A stretch of DNA of 64,000 nt from JAIQFR01 sp041494445. Its GTDB lineage: Bacteria; Acidobacteriota; Polarisedimenticolia; Polarisedimenticolales; JAIQFR01. The stretch spans positions 29,776 to 93,775 of the forward strand of contig JBGQAU010000003.1 of assembly GCA_041494445.1 (NCBI GenBank). The letters run 5' to 3'. Below, in pieces: positions 36,278 to 44,842 of the stretch. How positions within the stretch are numbered: position 1 is the first letter of the stretch; the number at the start of each line of letters is the position of its first letter. A program made the position numbers and the translations under genes. The notes beneath the pieces were generated by a model. That model ran no database searches. It was not told the origin of the DNA and saw only the letters and a list, made by a program, of their open reading frames with translations.

Positions 36278-37324
36278 ATGCTCAGGAAAGTGCTCTTCGC
36301 GCTCCTCTTGGTCCTTCTTCTTTCGAGTGTCACGCTCGCGGTCGCAACGTCGGCTCAAGTCGGGGTCCCGGACATCCGGCAACACAACGTCCCGATCTCG
36401 CCCACGAATCACGACGCGTCGAAAGCCAGACTCGGCATCACGGACCCGGTTCAGCTGAGGTTTTTTGGCATTCGGCAGCAGGACAACCCATTCTCGCCCA
36501 TGAATCAGGACGGGAGGCAAGACCTCTACACCCTGTCGGTCGTCTTCGCGGCGGGGCCGCTCCTCCCGCCGAGCAGCGTCAAGCCGGTCGCCTACGCCAA
36601 CCCACTCGATCTCATCAACAACTACCGGACCAACCGCCACGTGATCGTGCGTTTCGATGGCGTGATCTCGACCTCGGACGGTTCCCCGATCCGGGCGTTC
36701 CACCGGGACCTCGAATACACGCCCCCGTTGGAGATCGTCGCTTTGCCCATGGCCGATGGGACCATGGCCCCGTTCGCGAGGATCGCGACCGCGATTCCAT
36801 GGGATGGCCGAGACGCTTCGGGGAGCTGGGTGGACGATGGCATCTACACGTACTCCCTAACGGCGGACCTCCTCTCCTCCACCGGCAGCGTGCAGGGGGT
36901 AGGGAACATCACCGTCCTGACACCTCCCGGCGATTACGTGCTCGCGGAGGCAGCCCCACCGAAGATCACCGACCGATTCCAGGTCGTCATGCCGCAGACA
37001 GGAACGGCCACGGTGGACAACACGCCACCGGAGATCACGAACGACCAGCCGGGCGACGGTGCCATCGTTACGGTGCGTCGGCCGGTGATCGACGGCACGC
37101 TCTCGGACAACCTGTCCGGACCGGCCGTCGAGACCGTCCAGATCGCGCTGGACGGCGCCGATCGCACGACCGAGGCCGAGATTTCCAATTCGAGTTACAG
37201 CTACACGCCGGGCGCGGACCTCGACCCTGGCGAGCACGTTTTGACGGTGACGGTGGAGGACCTGGCCGGCAATCAGGCGAGTGCGACGTTCCACTTCACG
37301 GTCACGAGCGAAACCGGTCGGTAA
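36278..37324 (+). CDS. Secreted protein with Ig-like C-terminal domain
   Basis: A 348-residue exported protein starting at ATG 36278 behind GGGGAGGGGGGTTC. The signal peptide spans about 1-26. The middle has a FlgD/Ig-like strand pattern (IPWDGRDASGSWVDDGIYTY), and the C-terminal 90 residues look like a bacterial Ig-like domain (VDNTPPEITNDQPGDGAIV, ... EDLAGNQASATFHF) typical of cell-surface or secreted proteins. Function unknown. It is convergent with the OmpA/TSP3 gene. Confidence 0.7.
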   Translation: MLRKVLFALLLVLLLSSVTLAVATSAQVGVPDIRQHNVPISPTNHDASKARLGITDPVQLRFFGIRQQDNPFSPMNQDGRQDLYTLSVVFAAGPLLPPSSVKPVAYANPLDLINNYRTNRHVIVRFDGVISTSDGSPIRAFHRDLEYTPPLEIVALPMADGTMAPFARIATAIPWDGRDASGSWVDDGIYTYSLTADLLSSTGSVQGVGNITVLTPPGDYVLAEAAPPKITDRFQVVMPQTGTATVDNTPPEITNDQPGDGAIVTVRRPVIDGTLSDNLSGPAVETVQIALDGADRTTEAEISNSSYSYTPGADLDPGEHVLTVTVEDLAGNQASATFHFTVTSETGR

Positions 37325-37362
37325 CGGATCGCACACGCGGTCCTGACATCGATCAGCTCCGA

Positions 37363-38769
37363 TCAGTCCAGTCGGCTCAGCTCGACGCGCCGGTTCGTCG
37401 CCCGGCCCTTGTCCGTCGCGTTGTCCGCGATCGGCTTCGACTCCCCGTATCCCTTCGTCGTCATCCGCGAGGCATCGATCCCCTTGGAGGCCAGGTAGTC
37501 CCGGACCGACGCGGCGCGGTTCTCCGAAAGCTTCTGGTTGTGAGAGTCGGAGCCGCGAGAATCGGTGTGGCCGCCGATCTCCACACGCACCTCGGGCCAG
37601 TCCTTGAGCGACGCGGCGACCGTGTCGAGGATCGCGAGCGAGCCCGGGATCAGCGCGGCACTGTCGTTCTCGAAGTTCACGCCCTCGAGGACGAGGGTCC
37701 TCTTCTCGGGAGTGAAGAGCGGAGGCGCCTTCTCCGGAACCGGGCACCCGGTGGTATCGACCTTGGCTCCCTTCGGCGTGTCGGGGCAGCGATCGATGCC
37801 GTCGAAGACGCCGTCGCCGTCCGAGTCCAACGGGCAGCCGTCGGCGCCCACCTTGGCTCCCTTCGGCGTGTCGGAGCAGCGGTCGATCCCGTCGAAGACG
37901 CCGTCGCCATCCGAATCCTTCGGGCAGCCGTCTCCGTCCACCGTCGCGCCCTTGGGCGTGGCGGGGCACTTGTCCTTTCCGTCCGGCACGCCGTCGCCGT
38001 CCGAGTCCAGCGGGCAGCCCTTTGCGTCCACGGGCCAGCCGGCCGGCGTATCGGGGCAGCCGTCGATGCCGTCGAGAACGCCGTCGCCGTCCGAGTCCAG
38101 CGGGCAGCCCTTCTCGTCCACCGTCGCCCCGGCGGGGGTACCCGGGCATTTGTCCTTGCGGTTGGGCACGCCGTCCGCGTCGGCGTCCGGCGGCGGCCCG
38201 CCGATGCCCCAAGAAACGCCGACCAGCAACTTGTAGGTCAGGACGCCGGCGCCGTCGAGCCCGTTGCTCCCGACCGTCTGGTCGGCGCGAATCTGCCACC
38301 TCAGGTTGGCCCCCGGATCGCCCGGCCAGATCTTCCTGCCGAGCGCCAGCGACACGAATCCACGGCTCACGGACAAGCCATGCTCCGGCGAGAAGCGGCT
38401 CCAGCCGATTCCCGGGGTCAGGAACCAACGAGCCCGGGGCGTGGTGCCGAAGAACCAGTCCATGCCTCCGCCGAGCGAAATCTCGCTCCAGTCCCCGAAG
38501 GCCAACACGCCGTTGTAGACCGGGCCGAACAGGACGTCCCCCGAGACTCCGATGGCGTCGGTGAGCTCGTGACCGTAGCGCACGTCCAGGACGGGACCCA
38601 ACCCGTCCCTGTCGGAACCCGTCATGTCGGAATCGGCCAATCCGACGCCCACCTGGACGCCGATCTCGTCGTCCGGCCGGTTCTCCGCCACCGCGATGGA
38701 TGGCGCGGCAAACCAGGCCAGAAGAGCCGCTGCGGCAACCGCTCCCCCGATCATCGATGGACGTTCCAT
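37363..38769 (-). CDS. OmpA-family protein with thrombospondin type 3 repeats
   Basis: A 468-residue outer-membrane protein: signal peptide (about 1-28), N-terminal eight-strand-like barrel (about 30-190), about five Ca-binding TSP3 repeats (about 193-335, DSDGDGVxDGxDxCPxTP pattern), and an OmpA/MotB peptidoglycan-binding domain (about 355-468) with VEIGGHTDSRGSD, NQKLSENRAASVRDYL and NRRVELSRLD. It anchors the outer membrane to peptidoglycan. Periodic DNA at about 37745-38165 comes from these protein repeats. Confidence 0.93.
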   Translation of the reverse strand: MERPSMIGGAVAAAALLAWFAAPSIAVAENRPDDEIGVQVGVGLADSDMTGSDRDGLGPVLDVRYGHELTDAIGVSGDVLFGPVYNGVLAFGDWSEISLGGGMDWFFGTTPRARWFLTPGIGWSRFSPEHGLSVSRGFVSLALGRKIWPGDPGANLRWQIRADQTVGSNGLDGAGVLTYKLLVGVSWGIGGPPPDADADGVPNRKDKCPGTPAGATVDEKGCPLDSDGDGVLDGIDGCPDTPAGWPVDAKGCPLDSDGDGVPDGKDKCPATPKGATVDGDGCPKDSDGDGVFDGIDRCSDTPKGAKVGADGCPLDSDGDGVFDGIDRCPDTPKGAKVDTTGCPVPEKAPPLFTPEKRTLVLEGVNFENDSAALIPGSLAILDTVAASLKDWPEVRVEIGGHTDSRGSDSHNQKLSENRAASVRDYLASKGIDASRMTTKGYGESKPIADNATDKGRATNRRVELSRLD

Positions 38770-38947
38770 GTCGTGCGCTCCCCCCCCGACGGGAATGTGT
38801 GGGTCCAGGCCCGCTATTAGACATGGAGAGGAAGAACGAAATCAACTGGGACGCGAGCCGGGCCGGCGGCGCGCGCCGTCCGGCCCCCCCGGCCGCGTCG
38901 GTGCGCCTGAGGCTACATCGACGCGTCCCGGACGATCCGCAACCCGT

Positions 38948-39652
38948 TCAGTGCGACGAGTGGCTCGCTGCTCCGATCACGACGGCGGTCAACACGGCGG
39001 CCCTCACCGCGGACTGCGCCGCCTGCACGGCCGCGCGGGTCGCCCCCCCGATAAGCTCGCCGCCGACGATCCGCGCGAGGCGCTCCTTGCGCCGCTTGAG
39101 ATCCTTCTTCGGGAAGTGGATCGGGAGCATCTGCGCCGCGTGCGCCAGCGCGACCAGGAGGACGACGCGCGGATCGAGTTTCTCGCCGTCGCCGAAGATC
39201 GCCTCGCGCATCCGCTCGACGAGGTGACGCTCGGGCCCCGGGTCCGTGGTCGGATAGATCTTGCGGGTGAACAGCAGGAGGATCTGATCCTCCGTGCCGC
39301 GCAGGACCCCCTTCCGGCAGAGCTCCTCGGCGACCTTGTGCTTGAGCCTGCGGATCCCCGCGAAGCGGCTCACCCACGCCTGGGCGCTCTTCCGCCGTTT
39401 CGCGCCGGCGATCGCGGCGCGGCACTCCTCGAGGATCGGATCCGTGAGCGTCTTCGACGCGACCGCCTCCACCGGCTGCTTCTTTTCCTCGCCGATCCGG
39501 ATGCTCTCCGCGAGCAGCAGCTCGGCGAGGATGGCGCCTCCCAGGGCGTAGGCGTACATGCCCGCCCGGGACTCGAGCGTGCCCTTCTCGTCGCGCAGGG
39601 CGAGGAGGAGGACTTGCTCGTGGAGCGAGAGATCTTCGACGTTGGGTGGCAC
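38948..39652 (-). CDS. GPP34 (Golgi phosphoprotein 3-like) family protein
   Basis: A 234-residue cytoplasmic protein with the GPP34 start (LSLHEQVLLLALRDEKGTL), GGAILAELLL and a late IFGDGEKLDPRVVLLVALAH segment. Eukaryotic GOLPH3 binds phosphatidylinositol-4-phosphate; bacterial members are of unknown function. The GTG start at 39652 follows AGGAGG. It is the last gene of an operon with an SPFH protein and a small RHH protein, which points to a membrane-associated role. Confidence 0.85.
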   Translation of the reverse strand: MPPNVEDLSLHEQVLLLALRDEKGTLESRAGMYAYALGGAILAELLLAESIRIGEEKKQPVEAVASKTLTDPILEECRAAIAGAKRRKSAQAWVSRFAGIRRLKHKVAEELCRKGVLRGTEDQILLLFTRKIYPTTDPGPERHLVERMREAIFGDGEKLDPRVVLLVALAHAAQMLPIHFPKKDLKRRKERLARIVGGELIGGATRAAVQAAQSAVRAAVLTAVVIGAASHSSH

Positions 39653-39669
39653 TGCGCGACCTCCTGGCT

Positions 39670-39855
39670 TCAGCGACGTTCCGCGCCGCCCTCTTTCTCG
39701 TGTTTCGCGGGGCCTTTCGACCGCTCGTCCACGGCCCGCTGAAGGAGGAACTCGATCTGCCCGTTCACGCTCCGGAACTCCCGCGCGGCCCAGCGGTTCA
39801 GCTCCTCCCAGAGCGAGGGGCTGATCCGAAGCAAGAACTTCTTTCGCTCCGACAT
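39670..39855 (-). CDS. Arc-like ribbon-helix-helix protein
   Basis: A 61-residue protein with the RHH pattern (KKFLLRISPSLWEELNRWAA, then SVNGQIEFLLQRAVDE), like Arc/HicB-type DNA-binding proteins, and a charged tail. It is placed 10 bases after the SPFH gene and 17 before GPP34, an arrangement also seen with SPFH genes in other bacteria. A TGATATCA-centred dyad in the operon promoter is a possible target; autoregulation is inferred. Confidence 0.78.
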   Translation of the reverse strand: MSERKKFLLRISPSLWEELNRWAAREFRSVNGQIEFLLQRAVDERSKGPAKHEKEGGAERR

Positions 39856-39865
39856 GGCGTTTCGC

Positions 39866-40747
39866 TCACGGGTAGAGCGTCCCCGCGTTCACGACGGGGG
39901 CGGCGGCCGACTCGCTGCACAGCACCACCAGCAAGTTGCTGACCATCGCGGCCTTCCGCTCCTCGTCGAGCTTTACGACGTTCCTCTCGGACAGCTTCGC
40001 GAGGGCGAGCTCCACCATGCTTACCGCGCCGTTCACGATCTGCGTCCGCGCGGCGACGACGGCGGTGGCCTGCTGCCGGCGCAGCATCACCTCGGCGATC
40101 TCGGGCGCGTAGGCGAGGTGGCTGAGCCGCGCCTCGATGACCCTGATCCCCGCGCGGCGAAGGCGCTCGGCGAGCTCCTCCTCCAGCTTCCCGTTCACCT
40201 GCTCGGTGCCGGCCCGGAGGGTCAAGGTCTCGACGTCGTGGTCCTCGAAGGTGTCGTACGGGTAGGCGCCCGCCAGGTGCCGCACCGCCGCCTCGCTCTG
40301 CACGATCACGTACGCCTCGTAGTTGTCCACGTCGAAGAGTGCACGGAACGTGTCCTCCACCTGCCACACGACGACCGCGGCGATCTCGATCGGGTTGCCC
40401 GTTTTGTCGTTCACCTTGAGCTTCTGCCCGTTCAGATTTCGCGCGCGGAGGGTGATCCTCTTCTTCATGTAGAACGGGTTCGCCCAGAAGAACCCGTTGT
40501 TCTTCACGGTCCCCTTGTACGTGCCGAACAGGACGAGAACCCTGGCGTCGTTCGGGTTGACGATGAACAGTCCCGCCAGGACCAGAAGCCCTGAGAGCGC
40601 GCATACGACGAGGGGGTAGATCATCATGAGGTTCTTCGTCCGGATGCCGAGCACCAGCGAGCCGACGGCCGCCAGGATCAGGACGATGCCCAGCAGGAGC
40701 AGAGCGTAGCCGGATCGTGCCGATCGGATCTTTTCGTTGTCGCCCAT
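39866..40747 (-). CDS. SPFH/band 7 domain membrane protein
   Basis: A 293-residue protein with two N-terminal hydrophobic helices (about 14-34 and 42-62) and an SPFH/PHB domain (about 65-240): VLVLFGTYKGTVKNNGFFW, an AVVVWQVEDTFRALFDVDNY strand-helix and a long C-terminal helix ending in the Ala-rich region. Bacterial relatives assemble on membranes like flotillin/stomatin. It heads the SPFH-RHH-GPP34 operon, with ATG 40747 behind GAAGGAGGATTCAC and a promoter just upstream. Confidence 0.9.
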   Translation of the reverse strand: MGDNEKIRSARSGYALLLLGIVLILAAVGSLVLGIRTKNLMMIYPLVVCALSGLLVLAGLFIVNPNDARVLVLFGTYKGTVKNNGFFWANPFYMKKRITLRARNLNGQKLKVNDKTGNPIEIAAVVVWQVEDTFRALFDVDNYEAYVIVQSEAAVRHLAGAYPYDTFEDHDVETLTLRAGTEQVNGKLEEELAERLRRAGIRVIEARLSHLAYAPEIAEVMLRRQQATAVVAARTQIVNGAVSMVELALAKLSERNVVKLDEERKAAMVSNLLVVLCSESAAAPVVNAGTLYP

Positions 40748-40780
40748 GTGAATCCTCCTTCAGCGGTCCTAGACATCATA

Positions 40781-40809
40781 TTGATATCATCATGCTATCC
40801 CGATGTCAA
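40781..40809 (-). promoter_or_regulatory. Promoter of the SPFH-RHH-GPP34 operon
   Basis: On the minus strand TTGACA (40804-40809), a 17-base spacer and TATCAA (40781-40786). The -10 area contains the dyad TGATATCA and flanking ATCAT repeats, a plausible binding site for the operon's own RHH protein. Confidence 0.55.
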
Positions 40810-40833
40810 GCGCTTTTTCGAAAATTCTGCAGG

Positions 40834-40918
40834 GCATGCCACAAGTCACTGTCGCAGCGGTGCTTGTGAGGCGAGCCCAGAGTGTCGAAGCTGGGCGATG
40901 GCGTGGCAGCGGGCGTCC
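40834..40918 (+). repeat. REP-like hairpin element
   Basis: It starts GCATGCCACAAGTCACTG. The segment CACAAGTCAC pairs with GTGCTTGTG (one bulge) around a ten-base loop, and the outer TGCCAC pairs with GTGGCA near 40911. A partial copy lies at 19929. It resembles a REP/BIME-type or MITE-like unit. Confidence 0.5.
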
Positions 40919-40954
40919 CTTGACGCCGGAACGACCCGGCGGCATCATGTGTGT

Positions 40955-41197
40955 ATGAAACGTACAAATCTTGTGCTCGATGAACAGCTCCTCGAAGAAG
41001 CGCTGCGACTGAGCGGGGAAAGAACCTACTCGAGGGCCGTCGAGCGCGCTTTGACCGAGTTCGTGCTCAAGGTCCGCGCGCGTCGCATCCTCGACCTCGC
41101 GGGGAGCGGCCTGTGGGAGGGGAACCTGTCGGAGATGAGGCGGGACTGGGTCGGCGGCGAGCGCACGCCGAGGAGAACACGGCGTGGTTCTCGTTGA
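40955..41197 (+). CDS. VapB-type antitoxin
   Basis: An 80-residue protein beginning MKRTNLVLDEQLLEEALRLS, the classic VapB type II antitoxin N-terminus with a ribbon-helix-helix fold; a Trp/Glu-rich mid segment (LWEGNLSEMRRDW) would wrap the toxin, and the tail is basic. Its end overlaps the PIN toxin gene by 14 bases. Confidence 0.88.
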   Translation: MKRTNLVLDEQLLEEALRLSGERTYSRAVERALTEFVLKVRARRILDLAGSGLWEGNLSEMRRDWVGGERTPRRTRRGSR

Positions 41198-41579
41198 CAC
41201 CTCGGTTTGGATCGAGGTCTTTCGGAAGGCGACTCGCTTCCATCTCGAGTCCGTCGTCGCCACCGACGACGTCGTGACCTGCCTTCCCGTCGTCCAGGAG
41301 GTGCTTCAGGGATTCCGCGACGAGCGGGCGTTCGCGCTCGCGCGCGATGCGATGCTCTCGTTCCCCGTCGTGGAATCCCCGCTCCGGACCGAGGTGGTCC
41401 TCGAGGCCGCGAGTCTCTACCGCACGGCGAGGCGCGCAGGCCTCACCGTCCGCTCGGGAGTGGACTGCCTGATCGCCGCGTGCGCGATTCGCAACGGTCT
41501 CACGGTGCTGCACCAGGACCGTGACTTCGACCTCATCGCGCGGATCTCGAGCCTCGAGTCGCGAGGCATCCGGTCCTGA
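41184..41579 (+). CDS. VapC-type PIN-domain toxin
   Basis: A 131-residue PIN ribonuclease. The four acidic residues are visible: Asp5 (LVDTSVWIEVF), the Glu in PVVQEVLQGF, Asp in RSGVDCLIAACA and Asp in LHQDRDFDLIA. Start GTG 41184 overlaps the antitoxin gene. VapC toxins cleave tRNA or rRNA; the target is not predictable. Repeat copy C begins 15 bases after the stop. Confidence 0.92.
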   Translation: MVLVDTSVWIEVFRKATRFHLESVVATDDVVTCLPVVQEVLQGFRDERAFALARDAMLSFPVVESPLRTEVVLEAASLYRTARRAGLTVRSGVDCLIAACAIRNGLTVLHQDRDFDLIARISSLESRGIRS

Positions 41580-41593
41580 CGAGGATGCCGTTT

Positions 41594-41705
41594 CCCGGGC
41601 ACCGGGAGGAGAACGAGATTGGGTGGTAGGCTTGGGAGGTGGGAGGCGGGGTGATATGGCATTCCCACTCGGGCGCGACCCTCGGATGCGCAGCGTGAAC
41701 GTCCC
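41594..41705 (+). repeat. Dispersed repeat, copy C
   Basis: Starts CCCGGGCACCGGGAGGAGAA and ends at about GTGAACGTCCC (41705). The centre (CTTGGGAGGTGGGAGGCGGGG) differs from copies D-G, making it a subtype closer to copy A. It lies between vapC and the TonB-type pseudogene, whose ATG begins 11 bases after its right end. Confidence 0.75.
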
Positions 41706-41715
41706 GAGGTGAACG

Positions 41716-42746
41716 ATGAGCATCGGGAACCGGGTTCGCGCCTCCCTGGCCCGCGCGAGGCGCGCCGGGGGGCTCGCCACGTGGGCGGCGCAGAAAGATG
41801 CAACCGCGGCGGCGGCGCTCGAGAGCCGCGCGCGGGAGCTCGAGGAGCGCGCGAGGCGTCTGGTCTCGCTGTTCGAGAAAGGCGAGCCGTCGTTTCGGAT
41901 GCGCGCCAAGGTGAAAGCATTCGACCTTGCCGGGGCGCGGCCCGTCGAGGGAACCTACACTCTCGATTGGGAGGGGACCTCGCGTTGGCGCGAGGAGATC
42001 GTCCTCGGCGAGACGGTCGCCGCGCGCGGCGTGTCGGGCGACCGATGGTGGCTCAAGCAGCCCGCGGCGGCCCTGTCGCTCCGGATCCACCAGATCCGCG
42101 AACTGCTCGGTCCACGCCTGTTCGAGGAGGCGCCTCGGCCGCGCACGCCCGCGCGGATTCGGGAGCGTGCCGTCGACGGAGCTCGCGCCGTTTGCGTCCG
42201 GTTCGTACAGGATCCGTTCGACGATGAGGCCTGCTACGACGTGACGAGCGGGGTGCTGCTGCGCGACGAGCGGCATGGAAACGGCATGACGACCGACGTC
42301 CGGTCGGACGCGGCGCATGCCCCGTTTCGCGACCGGCTCTACCCTCGCGCCCGCCGGTTGAGCGAGGACCGGCGGCCGGCCATCGAGGCCGTCGATGTCG
42401 AGCTCACGGACCTCCCCGACGCGGCACCCGATACCTTCGCACCTCCGGACGGCGCGGAGGCGCTCCCGTGGTGCGAGGGGCTCCGGGCGCCCGAGCGGAC
42501 GCGAAAGGTGAATCCCGCTTACCCGGAGTCCGCCCGCATGAGGCGCGCCGGGGGCGCGTCACGCTGGATGGCCGCATCCTCGAGGACGGAACCGTCGGCC
42601 ACCTGACCGTGGTTCGACCTCTCTGTCCTGACCTGGACGCCGCCGCGGTCGAGGCGGTCCGTCAGTGGCGATACCGCTCCGCGCGATGCGGCGAGACGCC
42701 GGTCCAGGTGGGATTCGTCGTCGAGGTCTCGTTCTCGATCCGCTGA
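41716..42746 (+). pseudogene. TonB C-terminal-domain protein gene with frameshift
   Basis: From ATG 41716 the first ~280 codons encode a soluble domain of lipoprotein-carrier-like character (GTYTLDWEGTSRWREE) and the start of a TonB domain (KVNPAYPESARMRRAGG). The TonB domain then continues in another frame (RVTLDGRILEDGTVGHLTVV, LDAAAVEAVRQWRYRSA, PVQVGFVVEVSF) to a stop at 42746. The shift maps to a run of five G at 42550-42554; six G would restore one continuous frame. It is either a one-base deletion or a homopolymer sequencing error. Confidence 0.8.
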
Positions 42747-42917
42747 GCGCCGCGCTCGATCCGGCCCGCGCCGACGGGCCGGCGGCGCGCGCTGTCCGGT
42801 CCCTCATCCGCATCGCCGTCGAGGACCTCGACCACCTCACAACGGTGTACCCCGGCACCAGGGCCTATCCCCTGTCCGACAAGGTTCCCGTCGTGCCGCT
42901 CGGCGTCCTGGCGAGCG

Positions 42918-43400
42918 GTGAGGTCTCCCCGCTGGTCGGGTTGCGTGGCTCTCGACGATGAGACACGACCGTATCGCGAACTGGTAGACGATCGCGCCAT
43001 GGTACCGCCGCGTTGGTTTCATCTCGCGCGCTACCTCGGCCTCCTCGCTCGCGCTGCTGGTTGGCGGGACGCTGCCGTCCCGGCGCTCGCCATCTCGAAC
43101 GGCCGCAGCGATTCGGCGAGCGGGAGCCACGCGGGCTCCGCAGCACCCGACCGGGGCGTCACTGTCGGCGAAGCCCCCGAGGCGTCGCGCACCCAAAGGC
43201 TGCCGTGGGCGCAACTGCTGGCCCGCGTGTTCGGCGCTGACGCGCTGACCTGTCCCCGTTGCGGGCAGCCCATGCGTGTCCTGGCGGCGATCCAATCACC
43301 CGAGGCCATCCGCGCCATCCTGGAGTGCCTCGGTCTCCCGGCGCGCCCACCACCGGTCGCGCCCCCGGCGCTCGGCGTTCTCCTGCCGGCCGACTTCTAG
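42918..43400 (+). pseudogene. 3' remnant of an IS91-family transposase
   Basis: The open frame ends with the C-terminal signature of IS91/IS801-type transposases: LPWAQLLARVFGADALTCPRC, GQPMRVLAAIQSPEAI, ILECLGLPARPPPVAPP. Upstream, ARYLGLLARAAGWRDAAVPA matches degenerately the RYHGVLAPxAxWRxxVVP region. The N-terminal two thirds, including the catalytic Tyr region, are missing, so it is inactive. It lies just before repeat copy D. Confidence 0.75.
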
Positions 43401-43508
43401 GCGACCCGTCATCTTTGCACCCTCCGCGACTCCGGCGGGCGGGTGCGCGCGCGCTCGACTTTGGGCGCCGGGCCTCGCCGTGACCCGTTCGCGAGCAGCT
43501 TGAATTCA

Positions 43509-43628
43509 CCCGGGCACCGGGAGGAGAATGAGATTGGGCGGTAATTTCGGCGCTGGGCGGCAGGGTGACATAAGGGTCCCTTCTCGAACGTCGCCCTCGG
43601 ATTCGCAGCTTGGACCTCCTATCCGCCG
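43509..43628 (+). repeat. Dispersed repeat, copy D
   Basis: Full-length copy from CCCGGGCACCGGG to CTCCTATCCGCCG, nearly identical to copy E (48611-48730). The DUF5131 remnant begins at the next base, which fixes the right boundary. Confidence 0.88.
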
Positions 43629-43748
43629 ATCGACTGGACCGACGCCACGTGGAACCCGACGACGAGCTGCACACGGGTCTCGCCCGGATGCGACAACTGC
43701 TACGCGGCCGCGGTAGCGCCCGGAAGGGAGCTGCCAGTCGGGCCCTGA
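43629..43748 (+). pseudogene. 5' fragment of a DUF5131 (phage Gp37/Gp68-type) gene
   Basis: Reads IDWTDATWNPTTSCTRVSPG then CDNCYAAAVAPG to a stop at 43746-43748. This is the N-terminal Cys-cluster signature of DUF5131 proteins (usual form IEWTDATWNPVTGC...GCxNCYA). The initiating Met and the remaining ~200 residues are absent. DUF5131 genes commonly sit beside tcmP in accessory or defence regions, so this is probably debris of an earlier island. Confidence 0.75.
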
Positions 43749-43795
43749 TCCGTAACTGCGGTGTTTCTTGCGACGGGGCAAGGCGACGCACTTGC

Positions 43796-44689
43796 CTAGG
43801 ACGCCGGTTCGGGCGGCTCGGGAGGGACCTCGTCGCCTAGTAAATCGACAACGCGGCGCCCCTTGCCCGTCAATACGATACTCATTTCAGGCCCCGCGCC
43901 GATAGCGGTCACCAGACCTCTCGAAACTAGTCGCGCAAACGTCGTGCTTTCGAAGCGCTTTTCCCCAGAGGCTTCCAACGCGCGTTGAAGCACTTCAATG
44001 GTGATCAGCTTTGGCAGACGAAACAGCATGCGAAGCACCGCCAGTTCGCCGGGACTGAAAGGCGTATTCTCGAACCCGGCGATAAGGTACTGCCGTTCCG
44101 CGATTCGTGGATCGGGTTCCTGAACGAGTCTCTGCGAAAGCGAGCGCATGGTACGTAGAATCTCGTCTAGTTTGTCTGCATCTGACCTGCTCGCTTGTGC
44201 CGTGTTCGTTTTCGGGATGCCTTGAAGATCCTCGGCCAAAGCTGGCCAGTTGCGCGGGAAGGACTTCGCGAGGATTTCAGCGGTGAGTCTCTCCGGGCCA
44301 AGCACTGCGTTGATCGTTTCGACCATGCGACGGGTATCGGATTCGTTGGCCTGGGTCGCCTGGAACATGGATAAAGGAGGCGCAAGGTCCGTCGGTTTGA
44401 GATCGAGCAGGTACGTGCAGACTCGCTGCCTGTCCGTCACCGCTTTGGCGAGCGCCCCGGATTCAAACAGGACCCAGGGTGCGTTGAGATTATCTGCCGT
44501 GAGGCACACGATGCCCAGCTGCGCATCTGACAGGTTCTTCATGATCTCGGTCGTCCAGACGGTGCCCTTGTCCATGTCCTTGGAGGTCACATAGGGCTGC
44601 ACGGCGTTGATGACGGTCGGCAACCAGTCACGTAACGCCTCGGCGACCGCCAGGCTTCGTCGCCCGGACCAGCTGATGAATACCTTCAT
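43796..44689 (-). CDS. TIR-domain protein, predicted NADase effector
   Basis: A 297-residue cytoplasmic protein. The N-terminal ~140 residues are a TIR domain of the bacterial-effector type: MKVFISWSGRRS, a TSKDMDKGTVWTTEIMKNL box and the predicted catalytic Glu76 in NAPWVLFESGALAK. The C-terminal ~100 residues look like a winged-helix domain (FSPGELAVLRMLFRLPKL, TFARLVSRGLVTAIG, IVLTGKGRRVVDLLG). TIR domains of this kind cleave NAD+ in anti-phage systems; the activity is inferred from family. It is the last gene of the minus-strand block, with ATG 44689 behind GGGAGGACTC, and has lower GC than its surroundings. Confidence 0.85.
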   Translation of the reverse strand: MKVFISWSGRRSLAVAEALRDWLPTVINAVQPYVTSKDMDKGTVWTTEIMKNLSDAQLGIVCLTADNLNAPWVLFESGALAKAVTDRQRVCTYLLDLKPTDLAPPLSMFQATQANESDTRRMVETINAVLGPERLTAEILAKSFPRNWPALAEDLQGIPKTNTAQASRSDADKLDEILRTMRSLSQRLVQEPDPRIAERQYLIAGFENTPFSPGELAVLRMLFRLPKLITIEVLQRALEASGEKRFESTTFARLVSRGLVTAIGAGPEMSIVLTGKGRRVVDLLGDEVPPEPPEPAS

Positions 44690-44842
44690 GAGTCCTCCCG
44701 CGCGACGGTCTTCCCCGCGCCTCTCTTCGCCTCGAGTACCAGCCCCGCGCGTTGCGCGGTCACCACGGCCGCTTCTGCTCTCGCGCCTTCCTCTTCCGCT
44801 CCGTCTTGGCGAACGTTACCTGCCCAGCCTGCGGCGGAAGAC

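Noticed and set aside
37745..38165. Periodic direct repeats that could suggest a CRISPR or satellite
   Set aside because: The period corresponds to thrombospondin type 3 repeats in the OmpA-family gene; no spacer/repeat structure or cas genes.
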